Below, in pieces: positions 35,608 through 44,734 of a stretch of 64,000 nucleotides of DNA. The translations under genes were made by a program, and so were the position numbers. The stretch is from Bog-366 sp963722555 (GTDB lineage: Bacteria; Acidobacteriota; Terriglobia; UBA7540), in NCBI GenBank assembly GCA_963722555.1, contig CAVRNQ010000007.1:558001-622000 (forward strand). Direction: 5' to 3'. The notes below the pieces were generated by a model. The model made no database searches. It was not told the origin of the DNA and was given only the letters and a program-made list of their open reading frames with translations. The stretch's first letter is position 1, and every line of letters starts with the position of its first letter.

Positions 35608-36945
35608 TCAGTTTCCAGCAAGTTCGAGGACCACGATCCTGTCGTACTCCCCCTGCGCGCCGCTGGGAAGGCTGAGTGCGACCCCGTAGTGATTTTCAGC
35701 GAACTCGATCTTCTGCTTGTCATTCAGCAGGTAGGCCGACTTGACCGGCCTGGGTAAACGCGGGAGAAGAAGCGAGGCGTCCTGCCAATCGAGAATGTGC
35801 ACGAAGACGCGATTCTCTTTTTGGGTTGTTACTCCCCAGGGACGCGGTGAAATCGGGCCGCCGCGCGTGCCGTAGATGGCTTCGCCGTTTCGGGCGAGCC
35901 ACTGGCCCATTTCCTTCAACCGGGCAACAAACTCCGGCTGAATTTTGCCGTTGGGCATCGGGCCCACATTCAGAAGGAAATTCGAGTTAAACCCCGCGGC
36001 CTTCACCAGGTATTGAACAAGCTCGCGCGTACTCTTGTACTTCGTGTCGCTGATATTAAATCCCCACGAATTGTTCATGGTCTCGCAGGTCTCAAGCGGC
36101 AACTCGCTGATGGAGCTCTGATTGAAGCCCGCCGTGTTGCTTCCGGGAAGGTCTTTCTCAAACATCTGGAAATCCTCGCCCGGGTAGGGAACATGATGGT
36201 GGTTTGAGCCAATGAGGGTTTGCGGTTGCAGGTCGTGGATCAGCTTGTAAGTCCGTTCGAGGCGCCAGTCGGCCTCCGGTTTGTCCCACATGCCGTCAAA
36301 CCAGATGCCCCCGATTTCACCGTAGTTGGTCAATAGCTCGCGGAGTTGTGCGTCCATGTAATCAAGATACTTGTACCAGTTGCCCCCGGTTGGGCGGCCG
36401 GAAGTCTGACCGGTTCGGCCAAGTGGAAAGTAGTCAGGATTGTGCCAGTCAAGCTGGGAGTGGTAGAAGCACAGCTTGATGCCCTGCTTGTGGCATTCGT
36501 CGGCGAGCATCTTTAACACATCTTTCTTGTAGGACGTGCGGTCCACGATATTCCAGTCGGATTGCCTCGTGGCGAACATGGCGAAGCCGTCGTGGTGCTT
36601 GCTCGTGATGGTGATGTACCTCATACCGGCGGCTTTCGCCAGCGCCACCCACTCGGCGGGATCGAATTCGACGGGATTGAAAAAGGCGGGGAGCCTTTCG
36701 TATTCCTGGACGGCGATCTTCTCATTGTTCATGACCCACTCTCCGTCGCCCAGGACGCTGTAGACGCCCCAGTGAATGAATAGTCCGAATTTAGCGTCCT
36801 GAAACCAGCGCCGCCCCTCAAGATTCGCCTGGCTGGGCTGGTTAGAGGACTGGGCACACGACAGCGGGGATCCCACGGAAAGTGAGAGAGCCAGAAATAG
36901 GCCCGTCGAGGTCAGAGTTCGGGGGTGAAATGATTTGAAGGACAT
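35608..36945 (-). CDS. GH29 alpha-L-fucosidase
   Basis: A 445-residue secreted fucosidase. ATG 36945 has aaggag 8 bases upstream and gives the signal FLALSLSVGSPLSCAQ. Conserved GH29 blocks are WFQDAKFGLFIHWGVYSVLG (47-66), TSKHHDGFAMF (114-124, substrate-binding His pair) and GGIWFDGMWD with the catalytic nucleophile Asp217. A C-terminal beta-sandwich region follows. It removes terminal alpha-L-fucose from glycans. It is the first gene of a two-gene minus-strand unit with the TGA-interrupted glycosidase downstream. Confidence 0.95.
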   Translation of the reverse strand: MSFKSFHPRTLTSTGLFLALSLSVGSPLSCAQSSNQPSQANLEGRRWFQDAKFGLFIHWGVYSVLGDGEWVMNNEKIAVQEYERLPAFFNPVEFDPAEWVALAKAAGMRYITITSKHHDGFAMFATRQSDWNIVDRTSYKKDVLKMLADECHKQGIKLCFYHSQLDWHNPDYFPLGRTGQTSGRPTGGNWYKYLDYMDAQLRELLTNYGEIGGIWFDGMWDKPEADWRLERTYKLIHDLQPQTLIGSNHHHVPYPGEDFQMFEKDLPGSNTAGFNQSSISELPLETCETMNNSWGFNISDTKYKSTRELVQYLVKAAGFNSNFLLNVGPMPNGKIQPEFVARLKEMGQWLARNGEAIYGTRGGPISPRPWGVTTQKENRVFVHILDWQDASLLLPRLPRPVKSAYLLNDKQKIEFAENHYGVALSLPSGAQGEYDRIVVLELAGN

Positions 36946-38608
36946 CGTTGACTCCTTGACTGAAGTCATCAGAGAGGCCCGCATCTCCACGCACCGGTCA
37001 GGGGAGGGGGGAGTGGAATCGGGTGCCCAATGCGTGCAGGAGAAAGTGGCCGCTCCGCCGATAGGGTGAGCAGCCCCTTCATTAACGGCGGCCGTGATTA
37101 TAGCGCGATTGGCTCGCGGCGCACCCGGAAAGGATTATCCCACTCGCCTCGTAAGACTGACTGTGGTCAACTGGACGTTCATATCCACTGGCCAGCTACG
37201 TCAGAGTCGAGGCACGCGTGGGATCAACGTGGCTAGCCGATTTGAGGTAAAGAGCGTGCACCCTTCTCAGATCTCCTGGACGCAAGCCGTCAGTTTCTTT
37301 GTCCAACTTGGCGGGTTAGGAATCGAGACCGAATCGCCGCTATCTCAGAAGATGGCAGCTTTAGCCTATTGCGTTCTTTTTGTTTCAATACAATGGGATT
37401 TCTTAACAGGAATCGGTAATACTAAACGCTGCGATGTTGCAGGGGATCTATCCGGCATTTCCCGCGACAAACTGTATGCGCCAGCGCCCAAGGCGCGCAA
37501 ACAGCTCGGCGTGGTGCTGTGCGGTCAACTCCCAGGTTGACCGGACGTTCTACTCGAATTATTGTTGGGTTCCAGCACCAGAGGTTTCATGGAGTGGGAG
37601 CGTCCTGAACAACTCTGCCACCGCGGCCCGACGCGAGCGGGCTTGTCCTAGACTGGCCAGGACCGTTTTTATCCAAGTCAGCCTAAACACACCTTAGGCC
37701 GCTTTATGGAGGACGGTATGAAAGGCTTTGGAGCATGGCTCCGCGGGTTTTCTGGCAGCAAAAAGGAACCACACCCCGAGCCCTGCCTCTAGTCCGATAG
37801 TGCCCGAGTGCGCCGTCGCTCGGCCAGAACCTCGGATTGTCCCTGCGGAACTGTCGAGAAACACAAGGCGAGTACTCATTGCTGATGCCAGACCGACAGG
37901 AGTCTGGTCCGCCTTCAAAGCGCCGTCGTCCTAGTTTCCGGGAAGCTTCTCAGGCACAATCTGGCAGAGGTGCTCGGAAGGACTGTTCTCCCTTGTGGCC
38001 ATGTATGCCAGCCGATTCCGCAACAGCGTATGAGCGGAACGGAATCGCATGGGAGGCGCACGTAAAAGATGGGGGAGCCAAAGGGCGAGCGCGACCTTAC
38101 GGCGAGAAGTTCATGCGGGGCAGGAGTTCCTGAAAGCGCGGGCCGGGCCTCGCCCCGCTGAGCAAATCAGGCAAGGCCTACCTCCCCACCCTGATTACTC
38201 GGACGCGCTGGATGAGGACGGGCCCCTGGGCCAGCATGATGCACTCGCCTTTGAGCCACGGATAGGTGAACTCCACGCCAAGTTCCGCCAGGACCAAAAC
38301 GTACGACTGTCACCCACCTATAAAGTAAGGGCGCTGGGCGCGCACAAGATGGATTCGGAACGAAAAGTTGGCTTCCCGGAAAATGGCCGCCGACCAATAT
38401 AGATCTTGTGTAACGGCGTAGGGTTTACCGATTCCCGGCCACTTGGCCGTATAGTCGCCAAACCGTTCTTGTGACGTGGAGTTCATCGCCGGCGAGTCAG
38501 AAGAACGGGTAGGCCGTTTCTCGTCAAAGTGCCCATTCAGAGGAGTTGTGTAGCTTCGGCAAGGATGCATGCTTGGCCTGACGGAAGTTACTAACGTCTG
38601 TCTTTCGC
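36946..38608. other. 1.66 kb gene-free spacer with dispersed repeats
   Basis: No gene supported. It contains repeat copies: 37873-37948 (matches 16356-16432), ~37805-37860 (matches ~16588-16640 and ~21988), and 38360-38391 (matches ~26052-26081). At 38441-38470 tggccgtatagtcgcca resembles ggttgtgtagtcgcca at ~40033. This is a repeat-rich junk zone rather than a lost operon. Confidence 0.6.
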
Positions 38609-39247
38609 CTAGCGAGGGCGAGGAGGACGGGGTTTTCCAAGTGGAGGCTGGACGGAGAGCGGAGAGACGGCGCAGGATCGCGATTTCTTCTTGCGGCGGG
38701 AGGGGAGAAGTTCGCGGCTGATGGCCTTGAGGAAGTCGCGTCCCCAAAGGCCAATTAACAGCAAGGCCCCGAAGAGCAACACGGCGTCCAGGCTGGCTCG
38801 GTCCCGCCGGGTCCAATAAACGCCTTCCTGGAGGTTCAGCCAGATAGCGAATTCGTCCAGAGTGAGAGCGGCGCCGACACCGTAGAGCAAGGACATCAAA
38901 CGGCTGGCGAGGAGAGAGGACGACCTGCTGCCCGTGCCCACTTCGATCAGCCAGCCAAACCCCACAGCCAGCAGAAGGAGAATCCCCCAGACCAGGTGAT
39001 GGACATGCGTCCCGCGAATGTAAATGTAACGAAAGGGGCTGATGTTGCGGGAAGCCAAGAAAGCCAGCGAGCGGGCCAAGGCGAAGGTGGTAAAGAAGCC
39101 GACCGCAGCAAGGAAAAGGCGGCGTTTGGGGCGATCGGGGACATGCTGATGAAAAAGCTCACCCACGCGTGGAACGTACAGAATCAAGAGGACAGTAGCA
39201 GCGGCGACAATAATCGAAATAGCGAGGAGCCAGGTTGTGGGCGACAT
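38609..39247 (-). CDS. integral membrane protein with HxHH motif
   Basis: A 212-residue protein with about five hydrophobic helices (LLAISIIVAAATVLLILYV, RLFLAAVGFFTTFALARSLA, HHLVWGILLLLAVGFGWLI, LLYGVGAALTLDEFAIWL, DAVLLFGALLLIGLWG). The conserved features are RGTHVHHLVWG, a His cluster at the membrane surface, and ALTLDEFAIWL. I recognise the layout as a conserved uncharacterised family but not a function. ATG 39247 is preferred over the frame start 39334 because it begins just before the first helix. The C-terminal tail is basic and Pro-rich. Confidence 0.75.
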   Translation of the reverse strand: MSPTTWLLAISIIVAAATVLLILYVPRVGELFHQHVPDRPKRRLFLAAVGFFTTFALARSLAFLASRNISPFRYIYIRGTHVHHLVWGILLLLAVGFGWLIEVGTGSRSSSLLASRLMSLLYGVGAALTLDEFAIWLNLQEGVYWTRRDRASLDAVLLFGALLLIGLWGRDFLKAISRELLPSRRKKKSRSCAVSPLSVQPPLGKPRPPRPR

Positions 39248-39442
39248 GAGCGCGGCATCTCCTATGCAGAGCCAGCTATTTGCTACCTGCCCCTCGGTGC
39301 TCACCTCAAAAGCGGCCAACGATGATCGGGTCATGAGCGGCCAATGGACGGTGTCAGGGACTAAATTGTTTTATCCTGCCTGCTCCCTTTCTGGCAAGCC
39401 CGTTTTGGTTCACCAGCTTTGTGGGCCGCACTTCAGCTCCCG

Positions 39443-40060
39443 TCACTTTGGTAGCGACGAGGGCTGGGCGTGGAATGTTGCGAAGGCCGCGTGCTTGCCC
39501 GGATAATCCAAAGTCATGCCGTAATCCGAGTAGCGGTAGTGGACCGATGAAGCGAGCCGCAGATCCTGTATGTAGGGGACCTGCACATTCATCGGCTGGT
39601 TGTTCCCCTTGCGAATTTCGTAGGTGAGGATTCCTGGAATGGTGACGATGGCGCGGTCAGGACCGACGTCGGCCGCCTGGAGTCTGACGGCTTTCAGGCC
39701 GCCCTTGCTTCCCTTGGCTCCGAGGTTGAAAGACTGCTCCCAGATCTTTTCCAGGGCTGCGCGTTGGGCCGCACTGGTGGAGCGATCCACATAGAGCGCC
39801 AGGAGCACCGACTGCCCGGCGCTCTCCTGCATTGTTTTGCCTTCAGGCGATACCGCAACAGCGACCACGATCAAGTTATCCAATGACAGTGTGCTTTCGG
39901 TGATCCCGCGTAAACGTGTCGCAGTAGGGTGTGCCAAGTCACGCGGGCGCGCTGAAAGGGCGCGATTCAGGGTGAAACAAGAATTTGCATCTAGGCAGCA
40001 TCGGATAAAGGCGCAGTGTTTACGAATCCACCTGGTTGTGTAGTCGCCATAACTGGCCAA
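39443..40060 (-). pseudogene. DUF1326-type protein, N-terminally truncated
   Basis: From about residue 50 the sequence matches DUF1326: STLSLDNLIVVAVAVSPEGK, then LLALYVDRSTSAAQRAALEK, IWEQSFNLGAKGSKGGLK and RAIVTIPGILTYEIRKG. The normal N-terminus with its Cys-rich metal-binding-like segment is missing. The first ~50 codons (MASYGDYTTRWIRKHC) come from the repeat region at 40030-40062. A deletion or repeat insertion has fused the C-terminal part to foreign sequence. Confidence 0.65.
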
Positions 40061-40221
40061 TCATGATGCCCGCTTTGGACTTAACTCCAGCAGAATATTG
40101 AGGTTACAAGCGCGTGCACAGATTGGACCAGTTATGGCGAAATTAACCGGCCAAACTGCTTGATTATAAAACGCTTACGCTAGATTTAGGTCCAAGCAGA
40201 TTTGGACCGGTTAATTTTACC
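40045..40221. repeat. two nested inverted-repeat pairs upstream of the group II intron
   Basis: Pair A: cgccataactggccaatc (40045-40062) and gattggaccagttatggcg (40121-40139). Pair B: ggcgaaattaaccggccaaa (40136-40155) and tttggaccggttaattttac (40201-40220). Each pair is complementary except for one inserted A and, in B, two terminal substitutions. The shared core TTGG(A)CCrGTTA resembles GntR-type operators, or the arms could form stems that a group II intron targets. Confidence 0.6.
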
Positions 40222-40566
40222 AAACCGTAGATGTGGTGCCCGCGTTCGCCAGCTGGTTCCTCCTGGATGACGGCGTACTCGGAGAGCGCCGGGATAAACC
40301 GGCATGTTGTAGGGGATGAAAGAGCCCTACAGGAAAGGAAAGCAGCGAATCCATCCTGGCCTCGAGTCTTGCAGGTGACATCGCGAGATATCGCTTGAAG
40401 CGTAAACAGAGGTATCGGTGGGCCGGGCTATTGAGCTTCGAAAAGCCGTTGGAACAGGATGCCGACTCCGTTCCGAAGGGAGGAAGGCAACACGACAACC
40501 ACGCTAACCGCGAGTGGATTGTCCGGTCCTGCGTAGTCTAAGAACCCGCGCACGCTGAGAAACAAC

Positions 40567-42129
40567 ATGCACGAGAACCGGGATATCTCCTGCACGTCTT
40601 GGCCAACCGAGCAAGACCGGTCCGCGAAGGCCATAAACCGAACTGCGGACATGAACGTGCGGGAGAAGTCGGACTGTGCCGCAGTACCAGTGAACCAGCC
40701 GAACAACGAAGGGCAGCCTTCCGCGGAGGCCGGGGAGGGAAGGGCGCAGACTGAGGAGAACATCGTTCGATCTCACATGCGGCCGACACAGAGCGGGAAA
40801 CGCATGTCCCCGGGATTGCACGGTGTGCGGCAAGCAGCAAAAGAAAGGAAGCAGGAGCGGTTCACCGCTCTGCTCCACCATCTGAGCGTCGGATTACTCC
40901 GCGACAGCTTCTACGCCCTTCAGCGTCAAGCTTCTCCCGGAATAGATGGCGTGACATGGCAGGAGTATGAAACCGGACTGGAGGATCGACTTGTCGATCT
41001 GCACAGTCGGGTGCACCGTGGAGCGTATCGAGCCCAACCCTCACGACGAGTCTATATACCGAAGGCCGACGGGCGGCAACGTCCGTTGGGCATTGCTGCT
41101 CTGGAGGACAAAATCGTTCAACAGGCGGTGGTGACGATCCTCAACCAGATATATGAGGTCGACTTCAAAGGCTTTTCTTACGGTTTTCGGCCCGGTCGCG
41201 GCCCGCACCAAGCGTTGGACGCGCTGGTGGCGGGCATCCAATGGAAGCGAGTGAACTGGGTGCTCGATGCGGACATTCGAGGTTTCTTTGACAACATGAA
41301 CCACGAATGGACGATGAAGTTTGTTGAGCACCGCGTGGCCGATCGCCGGATACTCCGCCTGATCCAGAAATGGTTGAAGGCTGGAGTTTCCGAAGCTGGT
41401 CAGTGGTCGGAGACAAAGGTGGGTACGCCGCAGGGAGCAGTCGTTTCACCGCTGCTCGCCAACGTATACCTGCACTACGTGTTCGACCTATGGGTGGAGG
41501 TCTGGCGCAAGAAAGTCGCGAACGGCGATGTGATTGTCGTCCGCTACGCCGATGATCTTGTGGTGGGCTTTCAATACCGGACGGACGCCGAGCGGTTCCT
41601 GCAAGAGTTTCGGGAGCGGCTGGCAAAGTTCGGTTTGGAATTACATGCGGACAAGACACGACTGATTGAATTCGGGCGGTTTGCCGCTCGAGACCGGAAG
41701 TACCGTGGGGACGGAAAACCAGAAACCTTTACGTTCTTGGGTTTCACTCACTTCTGTGGGCAGCTCAACAGCAGCCGAGCCTTCATCGTTTGGCGGATTA
41801 CGGCGAAGAAGCGGATGGTCGCGAAGCTCAAAGCCATTAAGGCTGAGCTTCAACGCCGGAAGCATCATCGCACGACCGATGTCGGTGCATGGGTTCGCAA
41901 AGTTGCGCTGGGATACTACCAATACCATGGCGTTCCTGGTAATTCGACTCAGTTGCGCATCTTTAGTCGTCGCGTTGGCAGGCTGTGGCGGAGCGTTTTA
42001 GTCCGTCGCAGTCAACGCGCACCGGTGCGATGGGGTCGTCTCACCCCTCTCTTGAAGCGGTGGATTCCCCCACCCCGAATTCTGCATCCTTATCCTGATG
42101 CCCGCTTCGCCGCCACTCATCCACGGTAA
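40567..42129 (+). CDS. ltrA: group II intron reverse transcriptase/maturase
   Basis: A 520-residue intron-encoded protein. Reverse transcriptase blocks are present in order: SPGIDGVTWQEYE, RRVYIPKADGRQRPLGIAAL, GFSYGFRPGRGPHQALDAL, WVLDADIRGFFDNMNHE, GTPQGAVVSPLLANVYLHYV, the catalytic YADD (~327-330) and TFTFLGFTHFCG. The maturase (X) domain follows (RMVAKLKAIKAELQRRKH, WVRKVALGYYQYHGVPGNS). No HNH endonuclease domain is seen at the C-terminus. The frame is intact. The start is uncertain because families of this type vary in the N-terminal ~70 residues. Confidence 0.93.
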   Translation: MHENRDISCTSWPTEQDRSAKAINRTADMNVREKSDCAAVPVNQPNNEGQPSAEAGEGRAQTEENIVRSHMRPTQSGKRMSPGLHGVRQAAKERKQERFTALLHHLSVGLLRDSFYALQRQASPGIDGVTWQEYETGLEDRLVDLHSRVHRGAYRAQPSRRVYIPKADGRQRPLGIAALEDKIVQQAVVTILNQIYEVDFKGFSYGFRPGRGPHQALDALVAGIQWKRVNWVLDADIRGFFDNMNHEWTMKFVEHRVADRRILRLIQKWLKAGVSEAGQWSETKVGTPQGAVVSPLLANVYLHYVFDLWVEVWRKKVANGDVIVVRYADDLVVGFQYRTDAERFLQEFRERLAKFGLELHADKTRLIEFGRFAARDRKYRGDGKPETFTFLGFTHFCGQLNSSRAFIVWRITAKKRMVAKLKAIKAELQRRKHHRTTDVGAWVRKVALGYYQYHGVPGNSTQLRIFSRRVGRLWRSVLVRRSQRAPVRWGRLTPLLKRWIPPPRILHPYPDARFAATHPR

Positions 42130-42162
42130 GAGCCGTATGCGTAAACGCGCTTGTACGGATCT
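42129..42162 (+). ncRNA. group II intron domain V-like hairpin
   Basis: agagccgta pairs with tacggatct across a taaa-capped upper stem, the position and shape of domain V. The pairing that should include the AGC triad with G-U has a G opposite A instead (gagcc against ggatc rather than ggttc), and the bulge is larger than usual, so the ribozyme may be weak or inactive. Confidence 0.6.
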
Positions 42163-42203
42163 GTGCGGGGGGCGATCAGCGATGGTCGTCCCTACCGCGA
42201 CAA

Positions 42204-42605
42204 CAATTCACTTCGACGTAACGGCCAAACCGTGGTTTTGGCTCATCGCTGCCAGACTCTCGGTCACAAGAGCTGTAAGCAACTGTGCGGCCAAGTGACC
42301 ATAAGCGCGACATGAGGAACCGCACAGCGCCGGGGTTATCTCGGAGTCTGTGACAATCAATCCTGAACGGGCAGGGGACCTGATCACCTCCGCCTGCGGC
42401 ATTTCTATCCAGGGCCTCACGCAATCCCGACGAAGGTGTGTTGTATACTCACCAGCCGCCCTCCCCGAAGGAGTGTGGGTGAAAATCGATTTGCCTGTTC
42501 TCCGCGGCTAAAGCCGCAAAGAGGCTTACGGAAGGGGCGCTCGTCACATCGGCTCGGAACGCGGCCTTGGCGAAAATTCCGTACCTCGAAAGGATGACCA
42601 CCGAT
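42204..42605. other. 400 bp spacer, nothing recognised
   Basis: 3' flank of the intron and upstream region of the esterase gene. The only signal I note is a modest ribosome site (aaagg) at ~42588-42592. Confidence 0.4.
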
Positions 42606-43739
42606 ATGAGACACAAGCTTTTGCTTATCGTCCTGCTCTTCCTTGGAACCGTGGCTGCCGGTTATGCTCAGTCGCCTCCGCTGCCCTTGATTTCGCCTGA
42701 GGTGCACGCGGACGGAAGCGTCACTTTTCGCTTCCGTGCTCCGAACGCCCAGCAGGTCTCACTAGAGCGCGAGGGGACGAAGGCCGTGCCGATGCAAAAG
42801 GACGAGCAAGGCGTTTGGAGCGTGACCACTGATCCGCTGGAGCCCGATCTTTACGGCTACTCGTTCGCGGCCGACGGCGTTGCCCTGATCGATCCGTCGA
42901 ATTCGCTGATGAAGCCCAACCTGCTCCACCCCCAGAGTGTGGTGCACGTGCCCGGTCCGCCTTCCACGGTATGGGAGATCACCGACGTGCCCCACGGCAC
43001 TATCCATCACCACTTTTACTGGTCAGGGACCGTGGGAGATGACCGCGATTTCTACGTCTATACCCCGCCGGGCTACGATCCCAAGGCGAAGCGGCGTTAC
43101 CCTACCCTCTACCTCCTGCACGGGTTCAGCGACGACGCCAGCGGCTGGACCGCCGTGGGGCGTGCCCACGTGATTCTGGACAACCTGATTGCCCAGGGGA
43201 AGGCGAAGCCCATGATCGTCATCATGCCCCTCGGTTACGGCGCCCCGGAGATCCTGTCCCCCACCTCCCGCGCATTTCGCGATGCCAGTCTCGTCGAGCG
43301 AAACATGGACCGATTCCGCCAGGCCCTTCTGACGGAGGTCATTCCGCAAGTGGAGAAGACCTACCGGGTTTCGCCGGACCGCCAATCCCGAGCTATCGCT
43401 GGGCTTTCCATGGGCGGCGCGGAGTCTCTCTTCACGGGATTGAACACCCTGGACCGTTTCGCGTGGATCTGCGCTTTCAGCTCCGGCGGGCTCGGCCAGG
43501 ACTTTGACAAGACCTTTCCGGCGCTTGACGCCAGAGCCAATTCGCAACTGCGCCTGCTGTGGATTGCCTGTGGGACCGAGGACCGCCTGATTGACCCCAA
43601 CCGAAAGTTCCGCGACTGGCTCAAGTCCAAGGGAATCGAGCATGTTGACATTGAAACGCCCGGCGCCCACACATGGATGGTCTGGCGGCGCAATCTCGCG
43701 GAATTCGCTGCCCTCTTATTCCAAGGCAAGAAGCCGTAG
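42606..43739 (+). CDS. secreted esterase with N-terminal CBM48-like domain
   Basis: A 377-residue protein: signal peptide MRHKLLLIVLLFLGTVAAGY, an early-set/CBM48-like domain (~30-110; VTFRFRAPNAQQVSLEREG, PDLYGYSFAADG), then a putative-esterase alpha/beta hydrolase (YVYTPPGYDPKAKRRYPTLY, LLHGFSDDASGW). The nucleophile is the Ser in GLSMGGAES; a likely acid is Asp in CGTEDRLID and the His lies in GAHTWMVWR. This architecture is typical of feruloyl and acetyl-xylan type esterases that remove side groups from plant polysaccharides. I chose ATG 42606 because it starts the signal peptide; ATG 42594 is possible. Confidence 0.9.
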   Translation: MRHKLLLIVLLFLGTVAAGYAQSPPLPLISPEVHADGSVTFRFRAPNAQQVSLEREGTKAVPMQKDEQGVWSVTTDPLEPDLYGYSFAADGVALIDPSNSLMKPNLLHPQSVVHVPGPPSTVWEITDVPHGTIHHHFYWSGTVGDDRDFYVYTPPGYDPKAKRRYPTLYLLHGFSDDASGWTAVGRAHVILDNLIAQGKAKPMIVIMPLGYGAPEILSPTSRAFRDASLVERNMDRFRQALLTEVIPQVEKTYRVSPDRQSRAIAGLSMGGAESLFTGLNTLDRFAWICAFSSGGLGQDFDKTFPALDARANSQLRLLWIACGTEDRLIDPNRKFRDWLKSKGIEHVDIETPGAHTWMVWRRNLAEFAALLFQGKKP

Positions 43740-44734
43740 GTCCCGGCTCTCGGCAACGAGCCCGCCGGCACAACCCGACCGGGTTGATCCCAGCCCTTTT
43801 GGCGCATTCCGGCGCTGGTCCAAAAGGTCGGCCTTATGGTGGGAGCTAAGTGCCTTATTTTGAGCAGGGATTGCGGCATTGCGGGGTGGTCAAATGAGTG
43901 CAGTCAATGAACCATGACCTAACCCGGTTGAGCGCTCCCGCCAGAGGCATCCTGCAACTTCTCAAATGCTTGGTCTTCGCAGGAACCGTGTGGGCGCAGC
44001 ACAGCCTGCAGTCCATATCACACCTAAAGATCGGGCAAGCCGCTCCCTAGGGGCCGGGGCCAGCCTGCCGACGACCAGGGCTGACGCGCTGGATGTGGTG
44101 CCGTGCTGGAAACGGCCCTCGGATCACGCCGTTCGTCAAAGCCGGTCAAGCTGGTCCAACCCACCGGTAACGACCGCAGGCGCCCAGGAGCGTGCTGAAA
44201 ATACACGCGGTCCTCAGCCCAGGTATGGTGGTAGCTCACCAGCTCAAACTCTTGCCGTTTTCGCGAAGGATCAAAACAGATCCCTTAGCCTCTTAGCGGG
44301 CGTTTCTATTCAGAGAAAACTTCTCAAACGCCTCAATTGGGGCTGATGCTTTCAGTGTTCGGCGAGAGATTTGTTCACATGTTTGCCGGCGGCCAAGATC
44401 ACCCAGATCAAAGAGTTCACACCAGCGGCGTGGGCCAAGGCCAAAGCGGAGAAAATGGTTGCTCAGTCAGCTTGACTCTACCTTCACCGCCCGCCTTTCC
44501 AGAGCCTGACCGTGAGGCGGATACCATGTTTGAAAGCCAGGGATTTGTGACCCGTCAGATGTAGATAGGGGCGGAAACCCACCAGAATGATTGTGTGCCC
44601 GATGGGAGGCCCTGCGCGATCACGATTTTTTCAAGTTACTGCGCAAATGAGGTGGCCGCTCATAGTCCTATCGACCGATGATTGTGCCTTGGCTGGTCGA
44701 CCGCGAGCCATCGCCTGTTTTTAATCCATTGAAT
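43740..44734. other. 1 kb spacer, mostly unexplained
   Basis: No gene supported. tttcgcgaaggatcaaaaca then gatcccttag (~44260-44290) nearly repeats at ~47396-47425. A short frame near 44395-44475 ending KAKAEKMVAQSA-stop looks protein-like but has no start or family. Confidence 0.45.

Larger units (their letters stand above)
40236..42203 (+). mobile_element. group II intron (approximate ends)
   Basis: It contains a 5' RNA region (ccgggataaaccgg hairpin at 40289-40302 and the characteristic leader atgaaagagccctacagg at 40315), an intact maturase gene, and 8 bases after its stop a domain V-like hairpin (42129-42162), followed by a final hairpin gggggcgatc..ggtcgtccctaccgcgac. The 5' boundary (gtgcccgcg at 40236) and 3' boundary (~42203) are inferred from the usual layout. 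Confidence 0.7.

Noticed and set aside
44395..44475. Protein-like tail KEFTPAAWAKAKAEKMVAQS with a stop
   Set aside because: There is no start, no family and no upstream continuity; I could not support a gene.
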